Notes: generated by a model from the letters alone, not told the origin. Shown: positions 6,258 through 15,510, counted from the stretch's first letter. The stretch: 42,585 nucleotides of DNA from Nocardia concava NBRC 100430 (GCF_000308815.1 NZ_BAFX01000193.1:1-42585), one strand, 5' to 3'. A program made the numbers and translations.

Positions 6258-9248
6258 TCAGTCGTTTTCACCCGAGGCCAGCAGGCCGTGCTCGTGGGCG
6301 AAGGCGGCGGCCTCGGTGCGGCTGGCCACACCCAGTTTGGTGAGGATCCGCGAGACGTGGACGCCCGCGGTGTTCGCGCTGATGAACAGCTCTGCGGCCA
6401 GGCCCCGATTGCTGAGGCCCTTGGCGACCAGCCGCAGCACGTCCAGTTCGCGCGGGGTGAGTCCGAAGCGCCCGGAAGCGCTGCCGCCCTGGGGCTTCGC
6501 GAGTTGCGTCGTCGACCCGTCAATGGAGATGCGCGCCCGTTCCGAGACGGCCTGCGCGGCGTCGCGCAGCGGCACGGCTCCGAGCCGGGTGGCGATGTCG
6601 ACGGACTCGCGCAAGGCCGCGCCGGACTCGACCCGATTCCCCTCGGCCGCAGCGGATTCCGCCAGCGCAAGCAATGAGGTGGCGACATCGTAGGGCCGTT
6701 CGACCGCCCGCCAGGCGGTAACCGCTTCCGCCCAGCGGGCCGCTGAGCCGGCCAGGTGCGCGGTGAAGACGGCACGCTGGGCGGCATCGACCGGGGAGGC
6801 CGTGGGCAGCGAATCACCCATGGCGAGCAATTCCGCCGGGGCACCGGCGATTCGGGCCGCCAGCACCACCAGCGGCCACGCCTCGTGCGGGTGCGCATAC
6901 AGGCTCGCCGCGCCGACCGCATCGCCCAGCAGGTCGGAGAGCGCCGCGGCCGCGCGCGCCTCCTCGGCCGCACGCAGTGCCAGCGCGCAGTTCAGCGCGA
7001 CCAGTTCGAGCCGATACTGCGCGGCCCAGGGACTGTCCCCCAGCAGCCGACCCACTTCATCCGCTGCCTCCTGTGCCACGTCGGAATCGCCCTCCGCCAG
7101 GGAGATTCGCGCGAAACACAACCGCATGGCGGCCCGGCTCAAGGGCGGCAGTTCCTCGAGCTGGGTCTCGTCGACCACCGTCCTGGCCTCGTCCCAGCGC
7201 CCCAGCGCCGCCAGCGCCTGGGCCCATTTGACGAACAGAATCGGCGCGGACTCGGTGAACCGGAACGACTCGTGCGCGGCCCGCAACCCCTGCCGCACCG
7301 CCGCGATCGCTGCCTCGTATCGCCCCGCCCCCACCAGCAGAGCCGACTCCCAGGTCGCCACGTCGACCACGATCCGAGCATCCCCGGCCGCCGCGGCCGC
7401 CCGATGGGCCTGCGCGAAATGCGCCAGCGCCCAATCGGTTCCGCTCGGTCGCGTCGCCTCGGTCCCATCCCAGGCCGACGGCCCGGCCGCCGCCACCTCC
7501 GCCGCAGCCGCACCGGCCAGTCCGAGATGGGCGTGGGCTCGCGCGACCAGTGCGTCGGCCCCGAGTCGCTGCGCGATCGCCAGCGCCGCCCGCGCGTCCG
7601 CCGCCGAGCCGACCGCGTCTCCCCGGAAGATCCGAGCCGATGCCGACTGCACCAGCGCCTCGGCTCTTTCGGCGCCCGCGGATTCCTCGGGCAACAATGC
7701 CAAGGCCCGCGCCAGGTCCTCCCCCGGCCCCGCCCCGGTGGTCCCGCGCAGATAGGCCCGCCACCGATAGAGCCGTGCCAGCCGCTCGGACCCGAACCCG
7801 GCCGCACCCGGTTCGTGCCCCGCCGTGGGAGATTCGGCGAGGGTCTCGCCCGCTCGGTTCGAAGCGCCGCCATCCGGATCGAGGATGGCGAGGGCGGCGT
7901 CCGCGGCGGCTATGCCGCGCACGGTGGCCCCGATTGCGACGGCCACCTCGACGATCTGCTCGAGGACATCGAGTTTCGTTGTGCGAACCAGTAATTCGGG
8001 GTTCGGGACGCGATCCCAGAGGGAGAGGATCTGCTCCAGCAGGCGCAGACGCTCGGGGTGGACGGCCGGTGCGGCCGCGGCGGCGGACCACGTGGCGATG
8101 AGGGCTTGGGGCAGATCGCCGGCGGCCTGGGCGTGGTGGGCGAGTTCGGCAAGGAGATCGGCTGTGGGAAGCAGGGTTTCGGTGCACAGGACGTCGGCCA
8201 GGCGGGCGTGCAGGCGGGTGCGCTCGACGGGGAGCAGGTCGTCGTGGATGGCCTGGCGGATGAGGCCGTGGCGGAATTCGTAGCCGGTGTCGGTGGGCAG
8301 GAGCAGGTGGCGATCGACCAATTCGCGTAGGGCGCTGTGGAGTTCACCGGGGGGCAGGTCGATGGCGGCGGCGAGCAGGTCGTGGCGGACCGGGGAGCCG
8401 ATCACCGCGGCGAGGCGGACGGTGGTGTGCGCGTCCGGGGAGAGGCCGGCCTGGAAGCCGAGCAGCAGATCGGTCAGGTCCGCGGGCACCTCGTCGGGTG
8501 TCTGGCCGAGCGCCTCGACGAACAGCGGATTGCCGCCGCTGCGATCGAAAACCGTGGTGATGAGCCGTGGTCCGGGTTCGCGGCCGAGCAGGGCGGCGAG
8601 CTGACGGCCGACCTCGTGGCGGGTCAGCGGATGCAGATCCAGGACTCGAACGCCCGGATTGCGGCGCAGCTCGGCGACCAGGCCGCGCAGCGGTCCGGCC
8701 TCACCGGGCCGGTAGGTGCCGACCAGCAGGGTGTCGGCGTCGGTGAGGTTGGCGGCCAGGAAGGTGAGCAGGTCCCGGCTGGCGTCATCGGCCCAGTGCA
8801 GGTCCTCGAGGATCACCGCCACGGGCCGGTTCAGCGCCAATTGCTCCAGCACCGTGAGGATTTCGCCGAACAACCGGATGCGGTCGGCCTCGGCCGCCGC
8901 GCCACCGGTGTGAACGGCCAGCTGCGGCAGCCAGTTCGCCAGCGCCGGTCGCGGCGGCAGCAGTTCGGCCACCGCCTCGACGCCGAGCTGCCGGACCAGT
9001 CCGCGCAGCACCCCGAGGAAGGGCGCGAAGGCCACCCCGCCGGTGCCGAGTTCGGGGCAGCGGCCGATCAGCACCAGCGTCTCGGGGTCGAGTCGCTCGG
9101 TGAACTCGGCCACCAGCCGTGATTTGCCTATCCCGGCCTCCCCGGCGATCAGCACCGCGTGCGTGCCCGGATCGGCTGCCGCCGCCACGAGCGCCGACAC
9201 TTCCGCCGCCCGACCGACCAGGGCGCTACTTCCGGGGTAACTCACCAC
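6258..9248 (-). CDS. Large ATP-binding LuxR-family regulator (LAL/MalT-like)
   Basis: A 996-aa LAL-type regulator. An N-terminal AAA/STAND ATPase has Walker A GEAGIGKS (residues 36-43) and Walker B VAVILEDLHWAD (143-154). A long Ala-rich helical/TPR-like middle follows. A GerE/LuxR HTH lies at about 925-985 (LTPRELDVLRLVAKGLSNRGLAAELFIS and VHVSRILTKLGV are the HTH segments). Such proteins use nucleotide binding and an inducer to switch on nearby operons. Translation starts at GTG 9248. It diverges from the epoxide hydrolase at 9350 across 101 bp, making that gene the obvious candidate target. Confidence 0.9.
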   Translation of the reverse strand: MVSYPGSSALVGRAAEVSALVAAAADPGTHAVLIAGEAGIGKSRLVAEFTERLDPETLVLIGRCPELGTGGVAFAPFLGVLRGLVRQLGVEAVAELLPPRPALANWLPQLAVHTGGAAAEADRIRLFGEILTVLEQLALNRPVAVILEDLHWADDASRDLLTFLAANLTDADTLLVGTYRPGEAGPLRGLVAELRRNPGVRVLDLHPLTRHEVGRQLAALLGREPGPRLITTVFDRSGGNPLFVEALGQTPDEVPADLTDLLLGFQAGLSPDAHTTVRLAAVIGSPVRHDLLAAAIDLPPGELHSALRELVDRHLLLPTDTGYEFRHGLIRQAIHDDLLPVERTRLHARLADVLCTETLLPTADLLAELAHHAQAAGDLPQALIATWSAAAAAPAVHPERLRLLEQILSLWDRVPNPELLVRTTKLDVLEQIVEVAVAIGATVRGIAAADAALAILDPDGGASNRAGETLAESPTAGHEPGAAGFGSERLARLYRWRAYLRGTTGAGPGEDLARALALLPEESAGAERAEALVQSASARIFRGDAVGSAADARAALAIAQRLGADALVARAHAHLGLAGAAAAEVAAAGPSAWDGTEATRPSGTDWALAHFAQAHRAAAAAGDARIVVDVATWESALLVGAGRYEAAIAAVRQGLRAAHESFRFTESAPILFVKWAQALAALGRWDEARTVVDETQLEELPPLSRAAMRLCFARISLAEGDSDVAQEAADEVGRLLGDSPWAAQYRLELVALNCALALRAAEEARAAAALSDLLGDAVGAASLYAHPHEAWPLVVLAARIAGAPAELLAMGDSLPTASPVDAAQRAVFTAHLAGSAARWAEAVTAWRAVERPYDVATSLLALAESAAAEGNRVESGAALRESVDIATRLGAVPLRDAAQAVSERARISIDGSTTQLAKPQGGSASGRFGLTPRELDVLRLVAKGLSNRGLAAELFISANTAGVHVSRILTKLGVASRTEAAAFAHEHGLLASGEND

Positions 9249-9349
9249 CCCACGATCATGCCGTGACAGGTGTAAAGCGCCCAGCTTGTCCGCTAAATAG
9301 TGAATTGTCGTGATGTGGCCACCCCCTCTTTATCGGAAAACTCAATGTC

Positions 9350-10510
9350 ATGAGCAGCAACGACATCCGCCCCTTCCGCATCGACATTCCGCAGGCCGAC
9401 CTGGACGATCTCCGCCAGCGCCTGACCCGCACCCGCTGGATCGACGAGGTACCGGGATCCGGCTGGGAGCGCGGGGTGCCCACCTCTTACCTGCGCGAGC
9501 TCGCCACCTACTGGGCCGAGAAGTTCGATTGGCGCGCCATCGAGGCGAAGCTGAACGAGTACCCGCAGTTCACCACCACCATCGACGGCCAGAACGTGCA
9601 TTTCCTGCACATCCGGTCCACGCGCGCGGACGCCACCCCGCTCCTGCTGGTCCACGGCTGGCCCGGCACCCCGGCCGATTTCCTGGACCTGATCGGCCCG
9701 CTGACCGATCCGGCCGCGCACGGCGAACCGGAAGCCCCCGCGTTCCACCTGGTCATCCCCACCCTGCCCGGTCACGGGTTCTCCGGCCCGCTCACCGAAA
9801 CCGGCTGGAACGACGGCAAAGTCGCCACCGCGCTGGCCGAGCTCATGTCGCGGCTGGGCTACGAGCGCTACGGCGTGCAGGGCGGTGACCACGGCGCGTT
9901 CGTGGGCCCGCGCCTGGCCCGCGAGCACGGCGAGCACGTGATCGGCGTGCACGCCAATGCCCTGGTCACCTTCCCCACCGGGGATCCCGCCGATATGGCG
10001 GCGCTCACCGAGGCCGAGCGGCAGCGGATGGCGGCCATGAAGCAGTGGCAGGACGACGGGTCGGCCTACATGAATCTGGCCGGGTCGCGGCCGAATACGC
10101 TGGCGCAGCTGCTGGCGGATTCGCCCGCGGGGCAGCTGGGTTGGATCGTGGAGAAGTACAAGGAGTGGACCGACGCCAGCCATGAGCTGCCCGAGCAGGC
10201 CATCGATCGGGACAAGATCCTGACCACCGTGGCCATCTACTGGCTGACCGATACCGCGCGCAGTGTGGCGAATTACTACTACGAGCGGTTCCACGACTAC
10301 ACGATGTTCGCGCCCAAGCCGCAGGGCACGGTGCCCACCGGTGTCGCGGTGTTCACCACCGCGGATTTCGCCATCCGGCGGTTCGCGGAGAAGGCGCACA
10401 ATATCGTGCACTGGTCGGAGTTCTACTCCGGCGGGCACTTCCCGGCGCTCGAGGTTCCCGAGCTGCTGGTGGGTGATATCCGGGAGTTCTTTTCCGGCCT
10501 GACCCGCTGA
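9350..10510 (+). CDS. Epoxide hydrolase (EHN domain, alpha/beta fold)
   Basis: A 386-aa microsomal-type epoxide hydrolase homologue. The N-terminal EHN domain (about residues 6-110) has PFRIDIPQADLDDLRQRL and RWIDE. The alpha/beta-hydrolase core has the oxyanion motif HGWPG (102-106), nucleophile Asp180 in GGDHG, and a C-terminal catalytic His in GGHFPALE. The nucleophile elbow usually reads GGDWG; His replaces the Trp here, which might alter the active-site wall. The family opens epoxides to diols by an alkyl-enzyme ester. No strong RBS precedes ATG 9350. A terminator follows the stop. Confidence 0.9.
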   Translation: MSSNDIRPFRIDIPQADLDDLRQRLTRTRWIDEVPGSGWERGVPTSYLRELATYWAEKFDWRAIEAKLNEYPQFTTTIDGQNVHFLHIRSTRADATPLLLVHGWPGTPADFLDLIGPLTDPAAHGEPEAPAFHLVIPTLPGHGFSGPLTETGWNDGKVATALAELMSRLGYERYGVQGGDHGAFVGPRLAREHGEHVIGVHANALVTFPTGDPADMAALTEAERQRMAAMKQWQDDGSAYMNLAGSRPNTLAQLLADSPAGQLGWIVEKYKEWTDASHELPEQAIDRDKILTTVAIYWLTDTARSVANYYYERFHDYTMFAPKPQGTVPTGVAVFTTADFAIRRFAEKAHNIVHWSEFYSGGHFPALEVPELLVGDIREFFSGLTR

Positions 10511-10524
10511 TCGACGCCCTTCCG

Positions 10525-10562
10525 AAGACCGCACTGCTGTCCCCAAGGCGCAGTGCGGTTTT
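10525..10562 (+). terminator. Intrinsic terminator after epoxide hydrolase
   Basis: ACCGCACTGC (10528-10537) pairs perfectly with GCAGTGCGGT (10550-10559) around a 12-nt loop, and a TTTT run ends the structure. It starts 15 bp past the epoxide hydrolase stop. Confidence 0.8.
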
Positions 10563-10583
10563 CGCCGTTTCCGGTCAAGCATA

Positions 10584-10612
10584 TTGCCGCGCAAGGTGAC
10601 CCAGGCTACAGT
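10584..10612 (+). promoter_or_regulatory. Promoter of the PucR-type regulator
   Basis: TTGCCG (10584-10589), a 17-nt spacer and TACAGT (10607-10612) form a good housekeeping-type promoter. Predicted transcription starts near 10619, about 45 bp ahead of the ATG. Confidence 0.55.
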
Positions 10613-10624
10613 TACGGGCCAGTA

Positions 10625-10640
10625 GGAACGCTGGCGTTCC
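10625..10640. promoter_or_regulatory. Inverted repeat, candidate operator in the PucR-type leader
   Basis: GGAACG-CTGG-CGTTCC has perfect 6-bp arms. It lies just downstream of the predicted transcription start and 11 bp before the GGAGGAA RBS, where a bound repressor would block the gene. Autoregulation is a guess. Confidence 0.4.
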
Positions 10641-10663
10641 CAGAGGTTTGCGGAGGAATCGGC

Positions 10664-11971
10664 ATGGCGAAGGCAATGAGCACCGTGGGCAGAACACGGC
10701 ATCCGCTCGCGGCGTCCGGATCCGCCGAAACCGAAGCGGCCGCACCGATCTCCTTCCCCCTGCGGGATGCGCGGAGCCTGTCCGCCACGCTGGTGGCGCA
10801 CTTCGCCGAGCATGTGGCCCGCTGCGGCACGCTGCCCGGCGACGCGCTGCGCGGCGAGGTCACCACCGTCACCCGCACCTGTCTGGAGCTCGCGGCCGGG
10901 GTTCTGGAGGGCCGCGATGTGAGCGCCAAAATCGAACGGCTGCAACGCGCGGGCGCGGATTGGGCGCGGGAGGGCATTCCCATCGGGACCATTCACCGGG
11001 CCGTGCACGACGGTTTCGCGCTGGGGTTCGACCTTATCGTGGACGCGACCGGGCCCGAGGATTACGCGCGGCTGGCGGTGACCGCGCGGCGGTTGTTCGA
11101 GGTGCTGGCCATGGTGGATTCGGCATTCGCGGTGGCGTACGTGCGCGAGCACCGGGCCGTGGTGGCCGAGCATCACACCGCGGTGCACACGGTGGCGTCG
11201 GCGCTGCTGGCCGGGCATCCGACCTCGACCATGGCGCGCGCCGGCGGAATCGAGATCGACGAGTCGTATTACATTCTGGCGCTGAGCATTCCGGCGCATC
11301 CGGGGGAATCCGATCCACGGGTGGACGGGGAGGTGGTGGCGCGGCGCAAGCTGCGGCGCATCCAGTCCGAGCTGGCGAGCCGGTGCGAGGGCCGGGCGCT
11401 GTCGCTGCTCAGCGCGGACGGCGGGACCGTCCTACTGCCTGCCGGCGCGACCACCGTCGCCCAGCTGGACGAGCTGGTGGCCGGATTGTCCACGGCAGCA
11501 CAGGTTTCGATCACCGCCACGGTGATTCACGCGGAGACGCAGCGCATTCCGGACGCGGCGGATCAGGCGCACGAGCTGCTGGACATGGTGCACCGGCTGG
11601 AGTGCGCGCCGGGGCTGCACCGGTTCGACGAGCTGGCCATGGAGTATCAGCTCACCCGGCCGGGGCCGGGACGCGAATACCTTGGGACACTGCTGGATCC
11701 GCTGGACGAGTACCCCGAACTGCTGGAGACGCTGCGCCGCCACATCGGCAACGATCTGAGCCGACGGCATACGGCGCGCTTGCTCGGGGTGCACACCAAT
11801 ACCGTCGACAATCGGCTCAAACGGATCGGACAGCTGACCGGATTCGATCCGGCGCAGCCGTCCGGGTTGTGGTATCTGCGGTCGGCGCTGGTGGCGCGGA
11901 GTTATCGGAAGGCCGAGCGGGTGCGGATCGGGCGGCCCGAGCACATGGTCGCCAGCAGCGCGATGAGGTGA
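10664..11971 (+). CDS. PucR/CdaR-type helix-turn-helix regulator
   Basis: A 435-aa regulator of the actinobacterial PucR-like type. The N-terminal helical domain is about residues 35-160 (THxxxRxxxHDGFALGFDL is the RsbR-like region). The central GGDEF-like segment is about 175-310. The C-terminal PucR HTH is about 355-415, with LLETLRRHIGNDLSRRHTARLLGVHTNTVDNRLKRI as its helices. ATG 10664 is set by GGAGGAA at 10652-10658; an upstream in-frame start at 10553 overlaps the terminator and is rejected. Target genes are unknown. Its 3' end overlaps the convergent secretory-lipase gene by 70 bp. Confidence 0.87.
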   Translation: MAKAMSTVGRTRHPLAASGSAETEAAAPISFPLRDARSLSATLVAHFAEHVARCGTLPGDALRGEVTTVTRTCLELAAGVLEGRDVSAKIERLQRAGADWAREGIPIGTIHRAVHDGFALGFDLIVDATGPEDYARLAVTARRLFEVLAMVDSAFAVAYVREHRAVVAEHHTAVHTVASALLAGHPTSTMARAGGIEIDESYYILALSIPAHPGESDPRVDGEVVARRKLRRIQSELASRCEGRALSLLSADGGTVLLPAGATTVAQLDELVAGLSTAAQVSITATVIHAETQRIPDAADQAHELLDMVHRLECAPGLHRFDELAMEYQLTRPGPGREYLGTLLDPLDEYPELLETLRRHIGNDLSRRHTARLLGVHTNTVDNRLKRIGQLTGFDPAQPSGLWYLRSALVARSYRKAERVRIGRPEHMVASSAMR

Positions 11972-13227
11972 GCGTGCTCGGCGAGCGCGCGCGGGGCGGC
12001 GGCCACCGACCACACCGTGCGGTTCTCCGACGGGGGCAGCGGGCGGTCGGCGAGCCGGTCGGCCAGCCAGTCGACCATGGCCGGAATCGCGATGAACTGC
12101 AAGGGAAGATGGGTGCTGAGCCGGTCGCGCAGATAGTGGACGTGCGCGCCGCGGTCACGGTAGCGCTGCACGTGGGCATCGACGTCGGCGACCGCGATCA
12201 CCTCGTCGTTGACGCCCTGCACGACCAGCAGCGGCATGGCGGGGGCCTGGGCGCCGGGGCGGATGTCCTCCAACACGGCGCGCATCACGGGACGGGTCAG
12301 CAGGGCACCGAGGCCACCCTTGATGTGCTGGTTGGCATTCCGCCCGGCGTAGCGGGCCAGCAGCGGGAAGGTCGCGATGTCCTTTGCGCGGTCGAGGAAT
12401 TCGAGGTACTCGGCGGAGACGATCTCGCGGACGGTGTCGTCCAGGCGCGGATAGGCGCGGCGCAGCCCGGCGGTGAAGACCATGGCGAAACCCGCGAAGG
12501 GCGAGCCGTTCAGGCGGACGAAGGCATTGGCCGGATCACCCACCGGTGAGCCCGCGACCGCGCCGGCGATATCGAGTTCGGGGGCGTAGCTCGCGGCCAG
12601 CTCGGCCGCCCAGGCGGTGGCCAGGCCGCCACCGGAGTAGCCCCACAGGCCGATTCGCGTGCGCGGGTGCAGGCCCAGGGGCTCGAAGCGCAGGGCGGCG
12701 CGCAGGCCGTCGAGGGCGCGCAGGCCGGGTTCGCGGGCCGCGCCGAAATGGCCGTTAGGGCCGCCGTGATCGGGTATCGAGACCGCCCAGCCGCGCGCCA
12801 GGGCGGTGGCGATGAGCGGGAACTCCACCTGCGGGATCGCACCCAGGGCGCGGGCGCGGTGCTGCAAAGCGTAAGAAGGGAAGCATTTCTCGGCGACCGC
12901 GTCGATGGCGCACTGGAAGGAGATCAGCGGCCGGTTCTCCGATGGTTCGGCATCCCAGGGCAGCAGGACCGTCGTCACCACCGCCTCGGGTCTGCCCTCG
13001 AGATCGGTGCTGCGGTACAGCAATTGCCACGCGTGCACGCGCTGTGGAATGCTGCCGAACAAGCCCACGCGCACCCGCCGCGATCGCAGAATCGTCCCCG
13101 GCGCAACAGATCCCGGATCGATCGGCGACCGGTAGAACGGGTCCAGGCCGGGCAGCAGCGGACGCGCACGGGGTGGCTCGAATTCCGCCTCGAGGCTGTC
13201 GAATTCGACCGCGTCGCCGATCGTCAT
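11902..13227 (-). CDS. Secretory-lipase (LIP) family alpha/beta hydrolase
   Basis: A 441-aa protein of the LIP family (fungal Candida-type secretory lipases and actinobacterial homologues), which hydrolyses acylglycerols. The nucleophile elbow GYSGGG places Ser198. A catalytic Asp is likely in VQGVNDEVIA and the His in DRLSTHLPL. No clear signal peptide precedes FDSLEAEFEPP, unlike most members, so export is uncertain. ATG 13227 has GGAAAGGA upstream. It lies 41 bp behind the class-2-type lipase gene in the same direction, so the two probably form a lipid-degrading operon. Its last 70 bp are antisense to the end of the PucR gene. Confidence 0.85.
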   Translation of the reverse strand: MTIGDAVEFDSLEAEFEPPRARPLLPGLDPFYRSPIDPGSVAPGTILRSRRVRVGLFGSIPQRVHAWQLLYRSTDLEGRPEAVVTTVLLPWDAEPSENRPLISFQCAIDAVAEKCFPSYALQHRARALGAIPQVEFPLIATALARGWAVSIPDHGGPNGHFGAAREPGLRALDGLRAALRFEPLGLHPRTRIGLWGYSGGGLATAWAAELAASYAPELDIAGAVAGSPVGDPANAFVRLNGSPFAGFAMVFTAGLRRAYPRLDDTVREIVSAEYLEFLDRAKDIATFPLLARYAGRNANQHIKGGLGALLTRPVMRAVLEDIRPGAQAPAMPLLVVQGVNDEVIAVADVDAHVQRYRDRGAHVHYLRDRLSTHLPLQFIAIPAMVDWLADRLADRPLPPSENRTVWSVAAAPRALAEHAHLIALLATMCSGRPIRTRSAFR

Positions 13228-13268
13228 GGGGATCCTTTCCGAGAACGAATGGGGAGTGCGGGGGGCGA

Positions 13269-14321
13269 TCAGATGTGGCCGCTGCCGCCGATGACCCAAG
13301 GGTTGAAGGTGCAGACCAGGTTCGGGTGGGCGGCGGGGTCCAGGGCGTGCAGGGCGATGGAGGCCGCGCGGGGCGAGTACATGATGGTCAGGTGGTCTGA
13401 CACGTCCTCGGCGCAACCCTGTTGCAGCGTGATGTTTTCCACGGTGGCGTCGGGGCCCGGGGTGAGGAAGGTCCAGTCGTAGGGGTTGGAGATCTCGTCG
13501 TGGGTGGTGCCGATGGCGGTGTAGTCGACACCGGGGACGGTGTCGCCGTCGGCGTTCAACTTGGCGTAGAACGGGGAGCCGACGACCTGCTGGGTATTGG
13601 ACTGGCCGATGAGCGGCTGATAAAAGCCGAGAATGTCGAGGCCGAGATTGGTGATGAACCGGCCCAGGCTCGCGAAGCCCAGCAGCGACGTGCCGTGCGT
13701 GGTCGCGCCGAAGGTGATGACCTTGCGCACCTTCCCCTGTCCGCCTTCGAATTTCATGTACTGGCTGGTGACCGGCCCGCCCTGGGAGTGCGCGAGCACG
13801 TCGACGGCGGGCGCGCCGGTGGCCGCCAGCACCCGATCGACGAACTGTCCGAGCTGCTTCGCGGAATCCTCCATCGGACCGACGCCGAAGCGGCCGGGCA
13901 GGATCGCACCGAACCCACCACCGCCCAGCGGGGTTTCGCGGCCGAAGTTGAAGGCGAAGACGCAGAATCCGGCGCGCGCGACCTGCGGGGACAGGAACGA
14001 GAAGCTGTCGTAGGTGTTGAGCCAGGTGCCGTGCACGAGCACCACCGGACGCGGATGCTCGGCGCTGGGCTTGCAGTTCCAGTCGTTGGATCCCGGCGGG
14101 GCGGCATCCGGATTCGCCAGGCCGAACGCGAAGGCCGCGAGAAAGGCCGACATTTCGGGGCCGACGCCGACCGTGTCCGAGGCGGTGCTGACGATCGCCG
14201 AGCCGGAACTGCTTCCGGTGCCGCCGGGTTCGGAGCTCGCCACGCCGGTCGCGCAGGCGACCGCGAGGGCGGTGGCGCCGGCGAACACGGTCGCGCCGAG
14301 GGTGCGGATGGTCGGCCTCAT
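13269..14321 (-). CDS. Secreted triacylglycerol lipase
   Basis: A 350-aa exported lipase of the actinobacterial LipA/EstA-like class. A signal peptide spans residues 1-30 (TVFAGATALAVACATGVASS). Its Cys23 is followed by Ala, so lipoprotein processing is doubtful. HGTW (97-100) forms the oxyanion region and AHSQGG gives nucleophile Ser179. Asp in ADGDTVPGVDY and His in DVSDHLTIMYSP are the likely triad partners. GGGGAGA precedes ATG 14321. It is followed by a second lipase gene and preceded by a 171-bp gap with a 10-bp inverted repeat and then a TetR gene, suggesting repressor control. Confidence 0.88.
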   Translation of the reverse strand: MRPTIRTLGATVFAGATALAVACATGVASSEPGGTGSSSGSAIVSTASDTVGVGPEMSAFLAAFAFGLANPDAAPPGSNDWNCKPSAEHPRPVVLVHGTWLNTYDSFSFLSPQVARAGFCVFAFNFGRETPLGGGGFGAILPGRFGVGPMEDSAKQLGQFVDRVLAATGAPAVDVLAHSQGGPVTSQYMKFEGGQGKVRKVITFGATTHGTSLLGFASLGRFITNLGLDILGFYQPLIGQSNTQQVVGSPFYAKLNADGDTVPGVDYTAIGTTHDEISNPYDWTFLTPGPDATVENITLQQGCAEDVSDHLTIMYSPRAASIALHALDPAAHPNLVCTFNPWVIGGSGHI

Positions 14322-14344
14322 GAAATCTCCCCTACTGCCTAGAG

Positions 14345-14371
14345 CGGATTCGACCGAATGCGTCGAATCCG
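14345..14371. promoter_or_regulatory. 10-bp inverted repeat, candidate TetR operator
   Basis: CGGATTCGAC (14345-14354) and GTCGAATCCG (14362-14371) are perfect arms around a 7-nt spacer. The repeat sits 23 bp before the lipase start codon and 122 bp past the TetR stop, in the right place to regulate the lipase operon. A second short repeat, TGTCA-GA-TGACA, is at 14416-14427. Confidence 0.5.
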
Positions 14372-14492
14372 ATTGCGACCGTAGGAGTCGGATGTGGCCC
14401 GTGTCACCGGCGCTGTGTCAGATGACAGTGCTCGCGGTCGTGTGATCTACGCGATTGTGGTGACCAACAGCCGCTTCGGGCGCGGGGCGATC

Positions 14493-15149
14493 TCAGGGCG
14501 CGGGCGTGGTCGAGATGGCGATGGCGGTGCGGGTGAACAGCGGTGCCAGCTCCGGCAGGGCCTGCGCGCCCTTCTGGTGCAGGCACGCGCGCACTCGGTC
14601 GTCGATACCGCCGAGCAGCATGTCGATGAGCTGCCGGTCGGGTTCGGCTTTCAGGTCGCCGTCGCGGACGCCGACGCGCACCACCGCCATGATGTAGTCG
14701 GCGAAGCGCTCGTGCACGCGCAGCCGGTGTTCGATCAATCCAGGTCCGGCGGCCAGGGTTTCGATGTACAGCGCCCGCGCCGCGCCCGGTTGCAGGGCCA
14801 GGACATTGAGGTAGATCTCGAACGAGATCCGCACCCGCTCCGCGAAATTCACGCCTTCGAGCCCGGTGACCGTCTCGCGCAGCTGCTCCAGGGCCGCGCC
14901 GACCGCCAGATCGTATGCGGCGGCAAAACATTCGTCCTTGCCGCCGAAGACCGCGTAGAAGGTCCGGCGCGCCACCTGGGCGCGGGTCACGATATCGGCG
15001 ACCGTGGTCGCCGCATAGCCCAGCTCCCCCACCGCCTCCAGTACCGCGGTGCACAGCCGCCGGTACTGCGAGGCCTCGACCTGTTCGCGAGTCAGCCCGT
15101 GCCGGCCACGCGGCAACGGACCCGGCTCATCGACAGTTTCCACACTCAC
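14493..15149 (-). CDS. TetR-family transcriptional regulator
   Basis: A 218-aa TetR repressor. The N-terminal HTH (about residues 25-72) reads LCTAVLEAVGELGYAATTVADIV, then RAQVARRTFYAVFGGKDECF, the usual TetR pattern. The rest is a helical ligand-binding domain. GTG 15149 or GTG 15143 is the start; GGGGG lies at 15151-15155 and suits 15143 slightly better. The open frame extends far upstream through the Ada-like gene, but only as non-coding shadow. The downstream neighbours on the same strand are two lipase genes with a strong inverted repeat, so lipid hydrolysis is the likely target (inference). Confidence 0.87.
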   Translation of the reverse strand: MSVETVDEPGPLPRGRHGLTREQVEASQYRRLCTAVLEAVGELGYAATTVADIVTRAQVARRTFYAVFGGKDECFAAAYDLAVGAALEQLRETVTGLEGVNFAERVRISFEIYLNVLALQPGAARALYIETLAAGPGLIEHRLRVHERFADYIMAVVRVGVRDGDLKAEPDRQLIDMLLGGIDDRVRACLHQKGAQALPELAPLFTRTAIAISTTPAP

Positions 15150-15243
15150 GCCCCCAGGATAGGTTTCCACGTCACCGGCCACTAACGGTCCGGCCGATAC
15201 CGGGCCGGTTCGTCCGGCAATCCTAGCTACCGACTGGTCTGCA

Positions 15244-15501
15244 TCAATTGGAACGGTGGGCCTGCCAGGCCCGGTAGGCGGCCCGGGAGCACACCGCGCA
15301 CGGGCGGTATCCGGCCGCGATGGCGGTGTGCTCGTCGGCGAAGAAGACTCGCTGCGGGGCGTAGCCGCCGCGGGCGAGGGCGCGCAGGGCGGCCGGGCAG
15401 TCGAGGCGGCCGTAGATCCGCAGACGGCGATGGCCGCCGAGGGTGCCCGGGGTGCGGCTGCGGTACGGGCGGCCGTCCGGGCCGAGCAGGGTGTATTCCA
15501 T
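15244..15501 (-). CDS. Stand-alone Ada-type zinc domain lacking the methyl-acceptor Cys
   Basis: An 85-aa protein matching the N-terminal zinc domain of Ada. In Ada four Cys (38, 42, 69, 72) bind zinc, and Cys38 takes methyl groups from DNA phosphotriesters. Here IYGRLDC aligns with Ada's IFCRPSC, so Cys42 is kept (C35) but Cys38 is Gly31. GYRPCAVC keeps the last pair (C68, C71). With three Cys it may still bind zinc or DNA using another ligand, but it cannot do the Ada methyl transfer. It is the third gene of the ogt operon, 9 bp after the oxygenase, which supports a DNA-damage role. Confidence 0.75.
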   Translation of the reverse strand: MEYTLLGPDGRPYRSRTPGTLGGHRRLRIYGRLDCPAALRALARGGYAPQRVFFADEHTAIAAGYRPCAVCSRAAYRAWQAHRSN

Positions 15502-15510
15502 GGCCGGACC

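Noticed and set aside
9293..11299. 668-aa open frame on the minus strand
   Set aside because: It is antisense to the epoxide hydrolase and PucR genes, both of which have intact families, and it crosses their terminator and promoter.
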